DNA of 64,000 bases from assembly GCF_014352875.1 (NCBI RefSeq), contig NZ_CP060695.1, positions 1,271,501-1,335,500 of the forward strand, written 5' to 3'. The translations under genes and the position numbers were made by a program. How positions within the stretch are numbered: the stretch's first letter is position 1; each line of letters begins with the position of its first letter. Source of the DNA: Polaribacter pectinis (GTDB lineage: Bacteria > Bacteroidota > Bacteroidia > Flavobacteriales > Flavobacteriaceae). Positions 8,725 through 20,478 of this stretch are shown here, piece after piece. Below the pieces are notes generated by a model. It saw nothing but the letters and a program-made list of their open reading frames with translations. It had not been told where the DNA came from and did not search any database.

Positions 8725-9235
8725 TTGTTAATTTTTTATAAGATTCTTTAAAAATAATTTTAAACCAAGCTGTGTAGGTTTCTGGATTGTTCTCTATATC
8801 AGACTGTACATCTTCTAACAACATCCATTTGTAATCTTCTACTTCTTCTTTATTAATGTTTGGTTTATCATCAAATCTACCAATTAAAACATGATCTAAT
8901 TCATGTTCTGTTAATCCGTTATCAAAAGGAGCTTTGTAAATAAATGAAAAAACCTCTTTTAAATCTGTGGTAAAACCCATTTCTTCTTGCAATCTTCTTC
9001 TACCAGCTTCAACATTACCCTCACCATCTCTTTGATGAGAACAACATGTGTTAGTCCATAATAAAGGCGAATGATATTTAGAAGCTGCTCTTTGTTGCAA
9101 CATTAACTCACCTTTTTCATTAAAAACAAATACAGAAAAGGCCCTGTGTAAAACAGCTTTTTCATGTGCTTCCATTTTTGGCATTAAACCAATTTTATTA
9201 TCCTTTTCATCAACTAAAACAACTTGTTCTTCCAT
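8717..9235 (-). CDS. idi: Isopentenyl-diphosphate delta-isomerase type 1
   Basis: 172 residues from the ATG at 9235; an upstream extension in the same frame is not protein-like and is excluded. It converts IPP to DMAPP for isoprenoid synthesis. Signs: VDEKDNKIG, HRAFSVFVF, the catalytic-cysteine region LLWTNTCCSHQRDGE, the Nudix-like box EAGRRRLQEEMGF, and the C-terminal YKWMLLEDV and YTAWFKIIF motifs. Overlaps the queD-like gene downstream by 8 bp. Confidence 0.95.
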   Translation of the reverse strand: MEEQVVLVDEKDNKIGLMPKMEAHEKAVLHRAFSVFVFNEKGELMLQQRAASKYHSPLLWTNTCCSHQRDGEGNVEAGRRRLQEEMGFTTDLKEVFSFIYKAPFDNGLTEHELDHVLIGRFDDKPNINKEEVEDYKWMLLEDVQSDIENNPETYTAWFKIIFKESYKKLTNA

Positions 9236-9345
9236 ATCTACAAATGTAATAAAATCAATATTTAAAAAAATCATAAAAGTATAAGACTTCTCTATTATTA
9301 TATTTTGATGATTTATATTTACATTTTTTAAATTAAGTACTATTA

Positions 9346-10034
9346 ATGAAAATACATTACAATTTTTTTTACTTTTTTTAGTTTTAACCATTTACCAATG
9401 TAAAGAAGATAAAAATATTAAAGCTGAAGAAAAAATAAACATTAAAAAAAAGAAAAAGATTAAACCAATTGTAGAAATACGTTGGGATAGTTTAAATAGC
9501 GATAATGTTGAAGCTTTTTTTACAGAATATGGTAAAACAAATAAAGAAAATAAAGTCATAATTAAAACCAAGTTCGGGAATATAAAACTTCTATTATATG
9601 ATGATGTTCCAATACACAGAGCCAATTTTATCTTTCTAACAAAAATAAAATATTTTAATACAACAGAAATTTACAGAGTTGCCAAAAACTTTGTTATTCA
9701 AGGTGGAAACTCTGATGAAACCTACACAGTAAAACAAAGAAGATTGTATGGAAACTATTTAATAAAGCCAGAATTTAGAAACAATAGAAGACACAAATAT
9801 GGCGCTTTAGCTGCTGCCAGACAATGGGAAAAAAATCCAAATAAATTATCAAGTCCGTTTGAATTTTACATGGTACATAACAGAAATGGCGCACATCATC
9901 TAAACAATGAGCACACAGTTTTTGGTGAAGTTATTTCTGGTTTCGATACTATGGATAAAATATCTAGAGTAAAAGTTGGTGTAGATGAATGGCCAACTGA
10001 TGACATAAATATAACTGTAGAAATTTTAGATTGA
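9346..10034 (+). CDS. Cyclophilin-type peptidyl-prolyl isomerase lipoprotein, apparent frameshift in the signal peptide
   Basis: From about 9363 on, one frame is open to 10034 and encodes a lipoprotein-like signal (FFLLFLVLTIYQC, lipobox Cys), a lysine-rich linker, and a cyclophilin domain (IIKTKFGNIKLLLYDDVP, VIQGGNSDE, HTVFGEVISGFDTMDKI). No ATG, GTG or TTG exists in that frame before 9744, which is inside the domain. The ATG at 9346 reads MKIHYNFFYFF and stops. Adding one T to the T8 run at 9363-9370 joins this ATG to the domain, giving MKIHYNFFLLFLVLTIYQC, an ideal lipoprotein signal. So the gene has a 1-nt homopolymer deletion, slippage control, or a sequence error. The catalytic domain itself is intact. 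Confidence 0.75.
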
Positions 10035-10061
10035 TAATTCTCTTTGTAAAACGTATCTTTG
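10031..10061 (+). promoter_or_regulatory. Promoter for prfC
   Basis: TTG at 10031-10033, 20-nt spacer, TATCTTTG at 10054-10061: a full match to the Bacteroidota -33/-7 consensus, ending 17 nt before the prfC ATG. It overlaps the stop codon of the upstream gene. Confidence 0.7.
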
Positions 10062-10078
10062 CACCTCAAAATTTGTAA

Positions 10079-11671
10079 ATGAGTTTTTTAAAGGAAATAG
10101 CGCGTAGAAGAACATTTGGTATCATTTCTCATCCAGATGCAGGTAAAACTACTTTAACGGAAAAATTACTGCTTTTTGGTGGAGCAATTCAAGAAGCTGG
10201 AGCGGTAAAAAATAATAAAATAAAAAAAGGAGCAACTTCCGATTTTATGGAAATTGAGCGTCAGCGTGGAATTTCTGTAGCTACTTCTGTTTTAGCGTTT
10301 ATTTATAAAGACAAAAAAATAAACATTCTAGATACTCCTGGTCACAAAGATTTTGCCGAAGATACTTTTAGAACTTTAACAGCTGTAGATAGCGTTATTG
10401 TTGTAATTGATGTTGCAAAAGGTGTAGAACCGCAAACTGAAAAATTAGTTGAAGTTTGTAGAATGCGTAGCATACCTATGTTAGTTTTCATCAATAAATT
10501 AGACAGAGAAGGTAAAGATGCTTTCGATTTGTTAGATGAAGTTGAACAAAAATTAGGTTTAAGAGTAACCCCAATGAGTTTCCCAATAGGAATGGGTTAC
10601 GATTTTAAAGGAATTTATAATATTTGGGAAAAGAAATTAAACCTATTTTCGGGTGATAAAAAACAAACAGTTTCTGAAGGTGTAGAATTTGATGACCTTT
10701 CGAATCCTGAATTAGATAAAATAGTTGGTACAAAAGCAGCAGATACGTTACGTGAAGAAGTAGAATTGATTTCTGAAGTATATCCAGATTTTAACCAAGA
10801 AGAATATTTAAAAGGAGAATTACAACCTGTATTTTTTGGTTCTGCACTAAATAATTTCGGAGTAAAAGAATTGTTAGATGCATTTATTGAAATTGCGCCT
10901 TCTCCACAACCAAAGAAAGCAGAAGAGCGTTTGGTAGACTCTAAAGAGCAAAAAATGTCTGGCTTTGTGTTTAAAATCCACGCAAATATGGACCCAAAAC
11001 ATAGAGACAGATTAGCATTTATAAAAATTGTTTCAGGTGTTTTTAAAAGGAACTCGCCATATTTACATGTTAGAAATGGAAAAAAAGTAAAATTTTCGAG
11101 TCCAAATGCATTTTTTGCAGAGAAAAAAGAAATTGTAGATGAATCTTTTCCCGGAGATATTGTAGGAATTCACGATACTGGTAGCTTTAAAATTGGAGAT
11201 ACATTAACTGAAGGCGAAGAATTAAACTTCAGAGGAATTCCAAGTTTCTCTCCAGAACATTTCCGTTATGTAAATAATGCAGACCCAATGAAATCTAAAC
11301 AATTGTATAAAGGTTTAGATCAATTAATGGATGAAGGTGTTGCACAATTATTCATTTTAGAAATGAACGGAAGAAGAGTTGTTGGTACTGTTGGAGCGCT
11401 TCAATTTGAGGTAATTCAATACAGATTAGAACATGAGTATGGTGCCAAATGTACTTATGAAAATTTAAGCGTTCATAAAGCTTGTTGGGTAGAACCTACA
11501 GATCCTAAAAACGAAGAGTTTAAAGAATTTAAAAGAGTTAAACAACGTTATTTGGCAAAAGACAAACAAGGTCAATTAGTGTTTTTAGCAGATTCGGCTT
11601 TTACAATGCAAATGACTCAAAGTAAGTATCCAACAGTAAAGTTGCATACTACTAGTGAGTTCAAAAAATAA
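10079..11671 (+). CDS. prfC: Peptide chain release factor 3
   Basis: 530 residues, full length. This GTPase removes RF1/RF2 from the ribosome after termination. G motifs: G1 HPDAGKTT (residues 18-25), G2 around RQRGISVATS, G3 DTPGHKDF (about 88-95), G4 INKLDR (about 141-146). The RF3-specific C-terminal part follows (LQFEVIQYRLEHEYGAK, then ADSAFTMQMTQ). Its own promoter lies just upstream. Confidence 0.97.
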   Translation: MSFLKEIARRRTFGIISHPDAGKTTLTEKLLLFGGAIQEAGAVKNNKIKKGATSDFMEIERQRGISVATSVLAFIYKDKKINILDTPGHKDFAEDTFRTLTAVDSVIVVIDVAKGVEPQTEKLVEVCRMRSIPMLVFINKLDREGKDAFDLLDEVEQKLGLRVTPMSFPIGMGYDFKGIYNIWEKKLNLFSGDKKQTVSEGVEFDDLSNPELDKIVGTKAADTLREEVELISEVYPDFNQEEYLKGELQPVFFGSALNNFGVKELLDAFIEIAPSPQPKKAEERLVDSKEQKMSGFVFKIHANMDPKHRDRLAFIKIVSGVFKRNSPYLHVRNGKKVKFSSPNAFFAEKKEIVDESFPGDIVGIHDTGSFKIGDTLTEGEELNFRGIPSFSPEHFRYVNNADPMKSKQLYKGLDQLMDEGVAQLFILEMNGRRVVGTVGALQFEVIQYRLEHEYGAKCTYENLSVHKACWVEPTDPKNEEFKEFKRVKQRYLAKDKQGQLVFLADSAFTMQMTQSKYPTVKLHTTSEFKK

Positions 11672-11675
11672 AACA

Positions 11676-13244
11676 ATGAAAAAAGTATTTATTTTATTAT
11701 TCTTTATAAGTCTAAATTCGTTTTCTCAAGATGAACCTTCTTACACTACATTAAATACAAAAGAACTACATAATAAAGTTAGGTTAAATTATATTCTGGT
11801 ACACATGCCAGATGAGCAAAATATTTATGGAGATAGTTATCAATTAAGACCAACAATGGGCTTAATAGGATTAAATTATAACATTCCTATTAATGATTGG
11901 TTATATACTGGTGCTGGTTTTCATTCAGCAATTACGGGAGATCAAGGTGGTTTATTTACTTTAGGTGTAAATTTAGGTGTTAATAAAAAACTATACAAAA
12001 ACATTTATTTTGATGCTAACGTTCACTTTGGTGGTGGTGGCGGATATAGGGTTTTAGTTGATGGTGGGGGTATTTTATACACAAATATTGGACTTCAGTA
12101 TAAAAAGAACAACTTCTCTTTTGGAGTGCAATATGGTAACGTAAATTTCTTTACTGGGTTTATAAAAAATGATAATGTATCTTTCTTTGTAGAAATACCA
12201 AGTACAATACGTGCTGCATCTTATGCAGAGGCACAAGAACAGTTTATCATAGACAACACCTCTAAAGATGAGTTTTGGAAAAAACCTGCTGTAAAAAGTG
12301 TACAACAAGTAACTTTCGATTACTTTTTTCCTTTTGGAGATTCTAGAACAGATTCATTTCAAGGAAACAAACCAATCAATAACACTTTATCAATTTTAGG
12401 TTTCGAATACCAACGCTACCTAACAGATAATACATTTATTTACACACATGTAGATGCAATGTACAGTGGCTTAATTGCTGGTTTTATGGATTTATTTTTT
12501 GGTGTTGGAAACAATTTTGTAGAAACAAAATATGTAAATTTATTTGGTAAATTTGGTATTGGAGCTGCAGGTGGAAGAATTTACCAAGAAGGTGGATTAA
12601 CAATGTACCCAAGTGTTGGTGCAGATATAAAAATTACAGAAAAATTTGGATTAAGTGCTCATGGTGGTTATCACAGAGCAATTGGTGGTACATTTGAAGC
12701 CTATACTGCTGGTTTTAGTTTAAAATACTATGGTTTAAGTGGAGGAACTAAAGATCCTTTTTCTGATGAGGAAATTAAAAAAATTAAAACTCAAGGTTTA
12801 CAATTAGCAGTAGAAAATCAAACTTATTTTGATGTCGCAAAATTTGGCATTCCAGATAGTGATTTACAGTTAATAGCTTTAAAAGCTAAATATGATTTAA
12901 ACAACAGGTTTTATGTTGCTGGTGAAGCCTCTTTTGCATATTTAGGTAAATCTGGTGGTTATGCTCATGGAATATTTGGTTTGGGTATAAAAAGTAACAA
13001 ATTTTTAAACGAAAAAGTTTCTTTATTTGCAGAAGCTGCTGCAGGTGTAGCTGGTGGTGGAAGAGTAGATTCTGGAGAAGGTGTTTTAGTAAGACCAACT
13101 TTAGGTATTAATTATCATGCTAATGATGCTTTATCTTTTTATGTTTCTGGTGGACAAATGTGGTCTCCTTTCGGAAATGTTAATTCATCGAATATAAATA
13201 TTGGATTAAGCTATGGCTTTTCAATTTTAAATGCAAAAAAATAA
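11676..13244 (+). CDS. Outer-membrane beta-barrel-like protein, function unknown
   Basis: About 522 residues with signal peptide MKKVFILLFFISLNSFSQ (cleaved before DEPSY). The start at 11676 is chosen because it begins the signal peptide; an in-frame ATG at 11655 overlaps prfC. The body is rich in Gly, Tyr, Phe and alternating strands (GLNYNIPINDWLYTGAGFHS, YFDANVHFGGGGGYR, FGLSAHGGYHRAIGG), and the last strand ends INIGLSYGFSILNAKK, as in porin-like barrels. Two halves repeat the theme of GLKYxxxGxxFGxxG. No plug or TonB box is seen. Immediately follows prfC. Confidence 0.7.
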   Translation: MKKVFILLFFISLNSFSQDEPSYTTLNTKELHNKVRLNYILVHMPDEQNIYGDSYQLRPTMGLIGLNYNIPINDWLYTGAGFHSAITGDQGGLFTLGVNLGVNKKLYKNIYFDANVHFGGGGGYRVLVDGGGILYTNIGLQYKKNNFSFGVQYGNVNFFTGFIKNDNVSFFVEIPSTIRAASYAEAQEQFIIDNTSKDEFWKKPAVKSVQQVTFDYFFPFGDSRTDSFQGNKPINNTLSILGFEYQRYLTDNTFIYTHVDAMYSGLIAGFMDLFFGVGNNFVETKYVNLFGKFGIGAAGGRIYQEGGLTMYPSVGADIKITEKFGLSAHGGYHRAIGGTFEAYTAGFSLKYYGLSGGTKDPFSDEEIKKIKTQGLQLAVENQTYFDVAKFGIPDSDLQLIALKAKYDLNNRFYVAGEASFAYLGKSGGYAHGIFGLGIKSNKFLNEKVSLFAEAAAGVAGGGRVDSGEGVLVRPTLGINYHANDALSFYVSGGQMWSPFGNVNSSNINIGLSYGFSILNAKK

Positions 13245-13301
13245 ATTTATGCTGAATGTCTTTCAGCAAAAAATAAATAAAAACGATTAAAATAATTAAG
13301 A

Positions 13302-14234
13302 ATGAATAACGGAATCTATGCAAAATTCACCACTTCAAAAGGTGAAATTTTAGTACAATTAGAAAATGAAAAAGCTCCAGGAACTGTTGGTAACTTTGTA
13401 GCTTTAGCTGAAGGAAATTTAGAAAATTCAGTAAAAGACCAAGGAACACCTTATTATAATGGATTAAAATTTCATAGAGTTATACCAGATTTTATGATTC
13501 AAGGTGGTTGTCCATTAGGAACTGGAACTGGAAACCCAGGTTATAAATTTGATGATGAATTTCATCCTGATTTAAAACATGATGCTCCAGGAAAATTAGC
13601 AATGGCTAATTCTGGACCAGCAACAAACGGAAGTCAGTTTTACATTACGCACGTTCCTACTCCATGGTTAGATGGTAAACACACCGTTTTTGGTTCTGTA
13701 GTAGAAGGGCAAGATGTTGTTGACGCTGTTGCACAAGGAGATGAATTAACTTCTTTAGAAATCATTAGAGTTGGTTCAGATGCTGAAGCTTTTAATGCTG
13801 TTGAAGCTTTTAGAACTTTTGAAGGTTCTAGAGAAAAGCGTGAAGCAGAAGCAAAAGCAAAACAAAAAGAATTGTTAGATTCTGTAGCAGCTGGTTATGA
13901 TGAAACTAAAAGCGGATTGCGTTACCAAATTTTACAAAAAGGAACAGGAAAACAAGCAACCAAAGGCGCTGGAGTTTCTGTACATTATAAAGGACAATTA
14001 TTAGACGGAACTGTATTTGATTCTTCTTACAAGAGAAAACAACCAATAGATTTTAATGTTGGTGTTGGTCAAGTAATTTCTGGTTGGGATGAAGGAATTC
14101 AACTTTTACAAGTGGGTGATAAAGCTCGTTTTGTAATTCCATCTCATTTAGCTTATGGGTCTGCAGGTGCTGGAGGAGTAATTCCACCAGATGCAACTTT
14201 GATCTTTGATGTAGAATTGATGGATGTAAAATAA
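13302..14234 (+). CDS. Cyclophilin-FKBP fusion peptidyl-prolyl isomerase
   Basis: 310 residues, cytosolic (no signal peptide). Residues about 5-160 form a cyclophilin domain ([52 protein letters not shown]). Residues about 205-310 form an FKBP domain ([56 protein letters not shown]). A lysine/glutamate helix ([15 protein letters not shown]) connects them. Such dual-family immunophilins are known from a few bacteria and protists. Both active-site regions look intact, so the protein probably catalyses proline isomerisation with two specificities. Confidence 0.92.
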   Translation: MNNGIYAKFTTSKGEILVQLENEKAPGTVGNFVALAEGNLENSVKDQGTPYYNGLKFHRVIPDFMIQGGCPLGTGTGNPGYKFDDEFHPDLKHDAPGKLAMANSGPATNGSQFYITHVPTPWLDGKHTVFGSVVEGQDVVDAVAQGDELTSLEIIRVGSDAEAFNAVEAFRTFEGSREKREAEAKAKQKELLDSVAAGYDETKSGLRYQILQKGTGKQATKGAGVSVHYKGQLLDGTVFDSSYKRKQPIDFNVGVGQVISGWDEGIQLLQVGDKARFVIPSHLAYGSAGAGGVIPPDATLIFDVELMDVK

Positions 14235-14257
14235 TATTTCACCTAATTTATAAACTT

Positions 14258-14290
14258 AAAAAGCTTTCGAAATTCGAAAGCTTTTTTTTA
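14258..14290 (+). terminator. Terminator after the immunophilin fusion gene
   Basis: AAAGCTTTCGAAATTCGAAAGCTTT palindrome followed by T8, about 30 nt after the stop. Confidence 0.9.
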
Positions 14291-14418
14291 TTTTTTTTTT
14301 TAGAAAAAACATAACTCTACTTTTATTAAGAGTTGTTTTCTAAACACTTATGGGTGTTTTACCTTATAGTTATAGATAAACTTAAATATATTTTTGTAAG
14401 AACTAAAAAACTATAATT

Positions 14419-17178
14419 ATGAAACATCAATTACTTAAAAATTATGTATTACTTTTTTCAATCTTTATCACTACAACTTTAATTAGTCAAAATGTAAATA
14501 TTCCAGATTACGAATTTAAACAAGCACTACTTAATTATTCTCCAGCTATTGACACTAATAATGATAATCAAATTTCATTACAAGAAGCTGCTGCAGTTAC
14601 TGTTTTAAATATTTCAGGTTATCAAAGCATAGAAGATATTGGAGGTTTATGCCCAGACCCAAATGACCCAAACTGCATAGGAGGTGGAGGAGGTATCATT
14701 TCATTTGGTATTTCTGACTTTACAGGTATTGAAGCATTTACGAACTTAACCTCTTTAACATGTAATAATAACGAACTTATAAGTTTAGACGTTTCTACTT
14801 TAACAAGTCTAACTTATTTAGATTGTTCTAATAATATAAACTCAATGGTTACGCTAGAATATTATCCAGGAATTGGTACGTTAGTTTTACCAACTTCTGG
14901 TACTATTGAAACACTTATATGTAATAATAACGATTTATCTACTTTAGACACTTCTTCACAAACAGCTTTAATTACTTTAAATACAAGTTTTAATAGATTA
15001 CTATCATTAACGTTACCAACTACAAACACTTTAACATCTTTAAACAGTAGCCGAAATCAATTAACTACATTAGATGTTTCATTAAACACATCATTAGTAA
15101 GTCTAACTTGCGATAACAATAATATTAATAATCTTGCCCTACCAAATACTAACACTTTAACGTTTTTAAACTGCCAACGTAATCAAATAACTACATTAGA
15201 TACTTCTAATTATACATCTTTAACAAGTTTAATTTGTGATAATAATTACATCAACAACCTTATATTACCCAATACAAACACTTTAAAAACTCTAAAATGT
15301 TTTGTAAATCAAATACCTAGTTTAGATGTATCTAATAATGCAGGTTTAACTCATTTAGACTGTAGGAACAATCCTTTAACAACTTTAGATGTATTACAAA
15401 ATATAGCTTTAACAACTATAAATTGCTCTTCAACACAACTAACCAATTTAGATTTAACAAATAACACTTTATTAACAACACTAGCTTGTGGAGGTAATCA
15501 AATTATAGATTTAGATTTATCTAGACAGACAAGTTTAAATACTTTATACTGTAATAACAATCAACTAACAAGTTTAAATATAAAAAACGGAAATAACACA
15601 GCTCTTTCTTCAAATAGGTATAATACTACAAACAACCCAAACCTAAACTTAATATGTGTAGATGATATTTCTTACGCAAACTCTACTTTCATTAACAAAG
15701 ATGCACAATCTTATTACTCTGATATTTGCTCATTTATACCAACAAATTCTAATACTATAACAGGAACTGTTTCTTTCGATTTTGATGCTAATGGTTGTGA
15801 TCCTTTAGACACAAAGTCTATAAATACAAAATTGACTAGTTCTAGCACAAATACTTCTAACGTAACTTTTACAGATGCTAATGGACAATATTTAATGTAT
15901 ACTCAAGAAGCTAATAACACTTTAGATATTTTCACAAATCTACCAAGTTTTTTCACGGTTACACCAACAACACAAAATGTAAACTTTACAGGTTCAGGAG
16001 CAACACAAAATATAGATTTCTGTATCACAGCAAACGCTGTCGTTAACGACGTTAAAGTAAGTATATTACCTTATTCAGAATCGAGACCAGGTTTTCAAAC
16101 TAATCTTCGAATTTATTATGAAAACCTAGGTTCAACAATTTTAAGTGGAGATATAAATTTAACTTTCGATGATTCTAAAGAAGTATTTATAAGCGCAACA
16201 GAAACAGTTGTTAATCAAACAACCAACTCATTAAGTTGGAATTACACAAACTTAAAACCTTTTGAAAAAAAGTATATCGATGTGATTTTTGAAATCAATA
16301 GACCAACAGATGCTGTTAATCCAGTAAATAATGGAGATATATTATCATACAGTTGTGTTATAAACCCTACTTCTGGTGATGCAAATCCTACAGATAATAC
16401 AGCAAATTTAGACGATACAACTATTGGTTCTTATGACCCGAATGACATTATAGCATTGGAAGGAAATTTTATTGATGAGAATGAAGTTTCTAATTACTTA
16501 AATTACAGAATTCGATTTCAAAATACGGGTACAGCTTCAGCCATAAATATTGTTGTGAAAAATGAATTAGATACTGATTTAGATTGGGATTCATTTGAAC
16601 CAATTACAGCAAGTCATGATTATAGAATTTCTATTAATGATGATAATAAAGTAGATTTCATTTTTGAAAATATTCATTTAGCGGACAGTACTTCTAACGA
16701 ACCCGTAAGTCATGGTTGGATTTATTATAAAATTAAACCCAAAAGTACGTTTGCAATTGGAGATGTAATTGATAATACTGCTAATATTTATTTTGATTTT
16801 AATCCACCAGTTATAACAAATACATATCAGACTCAAATAGCAGAACCAGTAATACCAAGTGTTCCTGATTTAAAAGCAAAAGTATACCCAAATCCTACTA
16901 GGAGATTTGCTACAATTAAAGTGAATTTAAAAGGAAAACTAAAAGTTTATAACAAATATGGAGTGCTCGTTTACAAACATCGATTAAAAAAAGGTAAAAA
17001 TAATTTTGATTTCGGTTGGTTACCAAAAGGAAGATATTTCTTGAAAATAAAATCTAAAGATCAAATTATTCATAAGAAATTAGTCATAAAAAGAAGAGGA
17101 AATGGTCACGGACACGGACATGGGCATGGAAATCACAACAATAGTCATGGAAGACATTGTAACCACAATAATGATTAA
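14419..17178 (+). CDS. Secreted leucine-rich-repeat protein with T9SS sorting domain and His-rich tail
   Basis: 919 residues with signal peptide (residues 1-24). An EF-hand-like loop (DTNNDNQISLQE, 45-56) precedes about ten leucine-rich repeats of the TSLTCNNN / LTSLDVSxN type (about 110-410). Then come a carboxypeptidase-like TGTVSFDFDANGC segment, a DUF11/DUF7619-like domain (GSYDPNDIIALEG, about 670-810) and a type A sorting domain beginning KVYPNPTRRFATIKV (about 824-890). Unusually, a tail of about 27 residues rich in Gly-His (GHGHGHGHGNHNN) follows the sorting domain. Expected role: cell-surface adhesion or binding. Followed by a terminator. Confidence 0.88.
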   Translation: MKHQLLKNYVLLFSIFITTTLISQNVNIPDYEFKQALLNYSPAIDTNNDNQISLQEAAAVTVLNISGYQSIEDIGGLCPDPNDPNCIGGGGGIISFGISDFTGIEAFTNLTSLTCNNNELISLDVSTLTSLTYLDCSNNINSMVTLEYYPGIGTLVLPTSGTIETLICNNNDLSTLDTSSQTALITLNTSFNRLLSLTLPTTNTLTSLNSSRNQLTTLDVSLNTSLVSLTCDNNNINNLALPNTNTLTFLNCQRNQITTLDTSNYTSLTSLICDNNYINNLILPNTNTLKTLKCFVNQIPSLDVSNNAGLTHLDCRNNPLTTLDVLQNIALTTINCSSTQLTNLDLTNNTLLTTLACGGNQIIDLDLSRQTSLNTLYCNNNQLTSLNIKNGNNTALSSNRYNTTNNPNLNLICVDDISYANSTFINKDAQSYYSDICSFIPTNSNTITGTVSFDFDANGCDPLDTKSINTKLTSSSTNTSNVTFTDANGQYLMYTQEANNTLDIFTNLPSFFTVTPTTQNVNFTGSGATQNIDFCITANAVVNDVKVSILPYSESRPGFQTNLRIYYENLGSTILSGDINLTFDDSKEVFISATETVVNQTTNSLSWNYTNLKPFEKKYIDVIFEINRPTDAVNPVNNGDILSYSCVINPTSGDANPTDNTANLDDTTIGSYDPNDIIALEGNFIDENEVSNYLNYRIRFQNTGTASAINIVVKNELDTDLDWDSFEPITASHDYRISINDDNKVDFIFENIHLADSTSNEPVSHGWIYYKIKPKSTFAIGDVIDNTANIYFDFNPPVITNTYQTQIAEPVIPSVPDLKAKVYPNPTRRFATIKVNLKGKLKVYNKYGVLVYKHRLKKGKNNFDFGWLPKGRYFLKIKSKDQIIHKKLVIKRRGNGHGHGHGHGNHNNSHGRHCNHNND

Positions 17179-17181
17179 ACC

Positions 17182-17216
17182 AAAAAAAAGGAAGCTAAAT
17201 AGCTTCCTTTTTTTTT
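17182..17216. terminator. Bidirectional terminator
   Basis: GGAAGCTAAATAGCTTCC flanked by A8 and T12, between the convergent LRR and ABC-F genes. Confidence 0.9.
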
Positions 17217-17229
17217 ACTTATATGAATT

Positions 17230-18864
<1,635 letters not shown>

Positions 18865-19046
18865 TTAATTTTGTGCAAAAGTACGAATTAGATTTTTCTT
18901 TTTAACATTGATTTTGAACCGTTTTTAAAGAAAAAAACTTCCATAACTTTAACCATTATTTTATAACTTTTTTAACAACGAATTAACAAGACTACCTATA
19001 TTGAATACCTAAATTTGTAGAAGCTTTTTTTGAGCCCTTAAACTAT

Positions 19047-20441
19047 ATGATAAAAAGAACTCTTACTTATACTTCGCTTTTAACTTTGCTCTTTTTTATT
19101 AGTTGCAATACTAGTAAAGACAAAGATTCTGCTACTTATTTTGGCGGAAAAATTATTAACCCGAAGTCTAAATTTGTAACCTTACATTCTATGGAGAAAA
19201 TCATAGATACGTTATTTTTAGATGAAAATAATAGTTTTTTAAGCAAGTTAGACAACTTAAATGAAGGCTTGTACTACTTTATTCATGGTAATGAAAATCA
19301 GTATATTTATTTAGAACCAAAAGATAGTTTAATGTTGCGTCTAAATACTTGGGATTTTGATGAATCTCTTGTATTTGCTGGTACAGGTGCAGAAAGAAAC
19401 AATATTTTAATTGATTGTTTTTTAGAAGAAGAAAAAGACGACAAAGCTACTTATAAGTTTAACAAGTTGGCTCCAAAAGAATTTAAAGAAAAAACAGATT
19501 CTTTAATTCGTTTAAAATTGGCAACATATAATAAATATGTAGAAAACCATCCAGAAGAAACTTTAGGTTTTAATAATTTATTAAAAGTAGCATTAACTTA
19601 TCCTATTTATTCTAGAGTAGAAAGGTATCCTATAATGAGTGCCAAATATTCTAAAACGAAAGAATTTCCTAAAACTGATGGTAATTTTTATGATTACAGA
19701 AATGAAATCACCATAAATAAAGATTCTTTAATGTACTATGGTCCTTATTCTAAATATGTAAAAAACTTTTTATACAACACTACATATGCATTGGGTCATA
19801 AACCAATGACAAATGAATATTCTACTAGTTTTACAAACGATTTATTAAATACAATTGATGCTAAAATTAGCTCGACAGAATCTAAAAATGCGTTTTTAAA
19901 ACAAACTGTTATTGGGCATTTCTATAGAAAATCTACCTGTAATGTAGATGAAAAAGCATTTAATAATTTCTTTAAATTAAGTACCAATAAAGATGATATT
20001 AATCAAATACGTTTGTTATTAAATGATAGCAAGTATCTAGAAAGAAATAAAAAAATTATAGATTTTACAGTTACAGATTTTAATAATGGTAAATATCCTA
20101 TTGATAAAGTAATAGATAATAAAAGTACTTGTTTGCTTTTTTGGAATCCAGAATACTTTACTAAAAGCTATATTTCTTCTAGAATAAACTTTTTATCAGA
20201 CAAATTTCCAGAAATACAATTTATACAAATAAAATTCGATTGTAATTCTTCAGACAGAATTCATAATTTAGATATTAAAAATCAGTTTTTTATTGATAAA
20301 GAAAGTGTTGCAAACAACTTTTTAACTAGTAAAATGCCAAGAGCTATTTTAATAGATAATAACGGAAAAATTGTAAATGCCTTTGCTTCTATTTCTTCTA
20401 ATAATATCTACTCTCAACTGAAAGAATTGAGTAAAAACTAA
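19047..20441 (+). CDS. Lipoprotein with C-terminal thioredoxin-like domain lacking CxxC
   Basis: 464 residues. The signal peptide ends in a lipobox (LTLLFFISC, Cys20). The architecture resembles Bacteroidota TlpA/DUF4369-type lipoproteins: an N-terminal beta domain (GGKIINPKSKFVTLHS), a helical middle (about 120-320), then a thioredoxin-like end (about 345-464) with IDNKSTCLLFWNPEYFTKSY where a redox protein would have WCxxC, followed by FIQIKFDCN and the cis-Pro-like KMPRAILIDNNGKIV. Only a single Cys remains at the active-site position, so thiol-disulfide exchange is doubtful. Likely an outer-membrane-anchored periplasmic protein of unknown role. Confidence 0.75.
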   Translation: MIKRTLTYTSLLTLLFFISCNTSKDKDSATYFGGKIINPKSKFVTLHSMEKIIDTLFLDENNSFLSKLDNLNEGLYYFIHGNENQYIYLEPKDSLMLRLNTWDFDESLVFAGTGAERNNILIDCFLEEEKDDKATYKFNKLAPKEFKEKTDSLIRLKLATYNKYVENHPEETLGFNNLLKVALTYPIYSRVERYPIMSAKYSKTKEFPKTDGNFYDYRNEITINKDSLMYYGPYSKYVKNFLYNTTYALGHKPMTNEYSTSFTNDLLNTIDAKISSTESKNAFLKQTVIGHFYRKSTCNVDEKAFNNFFKLSTNKDDINQIRLLLNDSKYLERNKKIIDFTVTDFNNGKYPIDKVIDNKSTCLLFWNPEYFTKSYISSRINFLSDKFPEIQFIQIKFDCNSSDRIHNLDIKNQFFIDKESVANNFLTSKMPRAILIDNNGKIVNAFASISSNNIYSQLKELSKN

Positions 20442-20478
20442 TAATTGACTTTACTCTTTCTATGTCCATAATTTTTTG

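Noticed and set aside
9236..9391. N-terminal extension of idi to 9391
   Set aside because: The extension is AT-driven, unlike any Idi N terminus, and overlaps the start of the divergent cyclophilin gene; the ATG at 9235 gives the family start.
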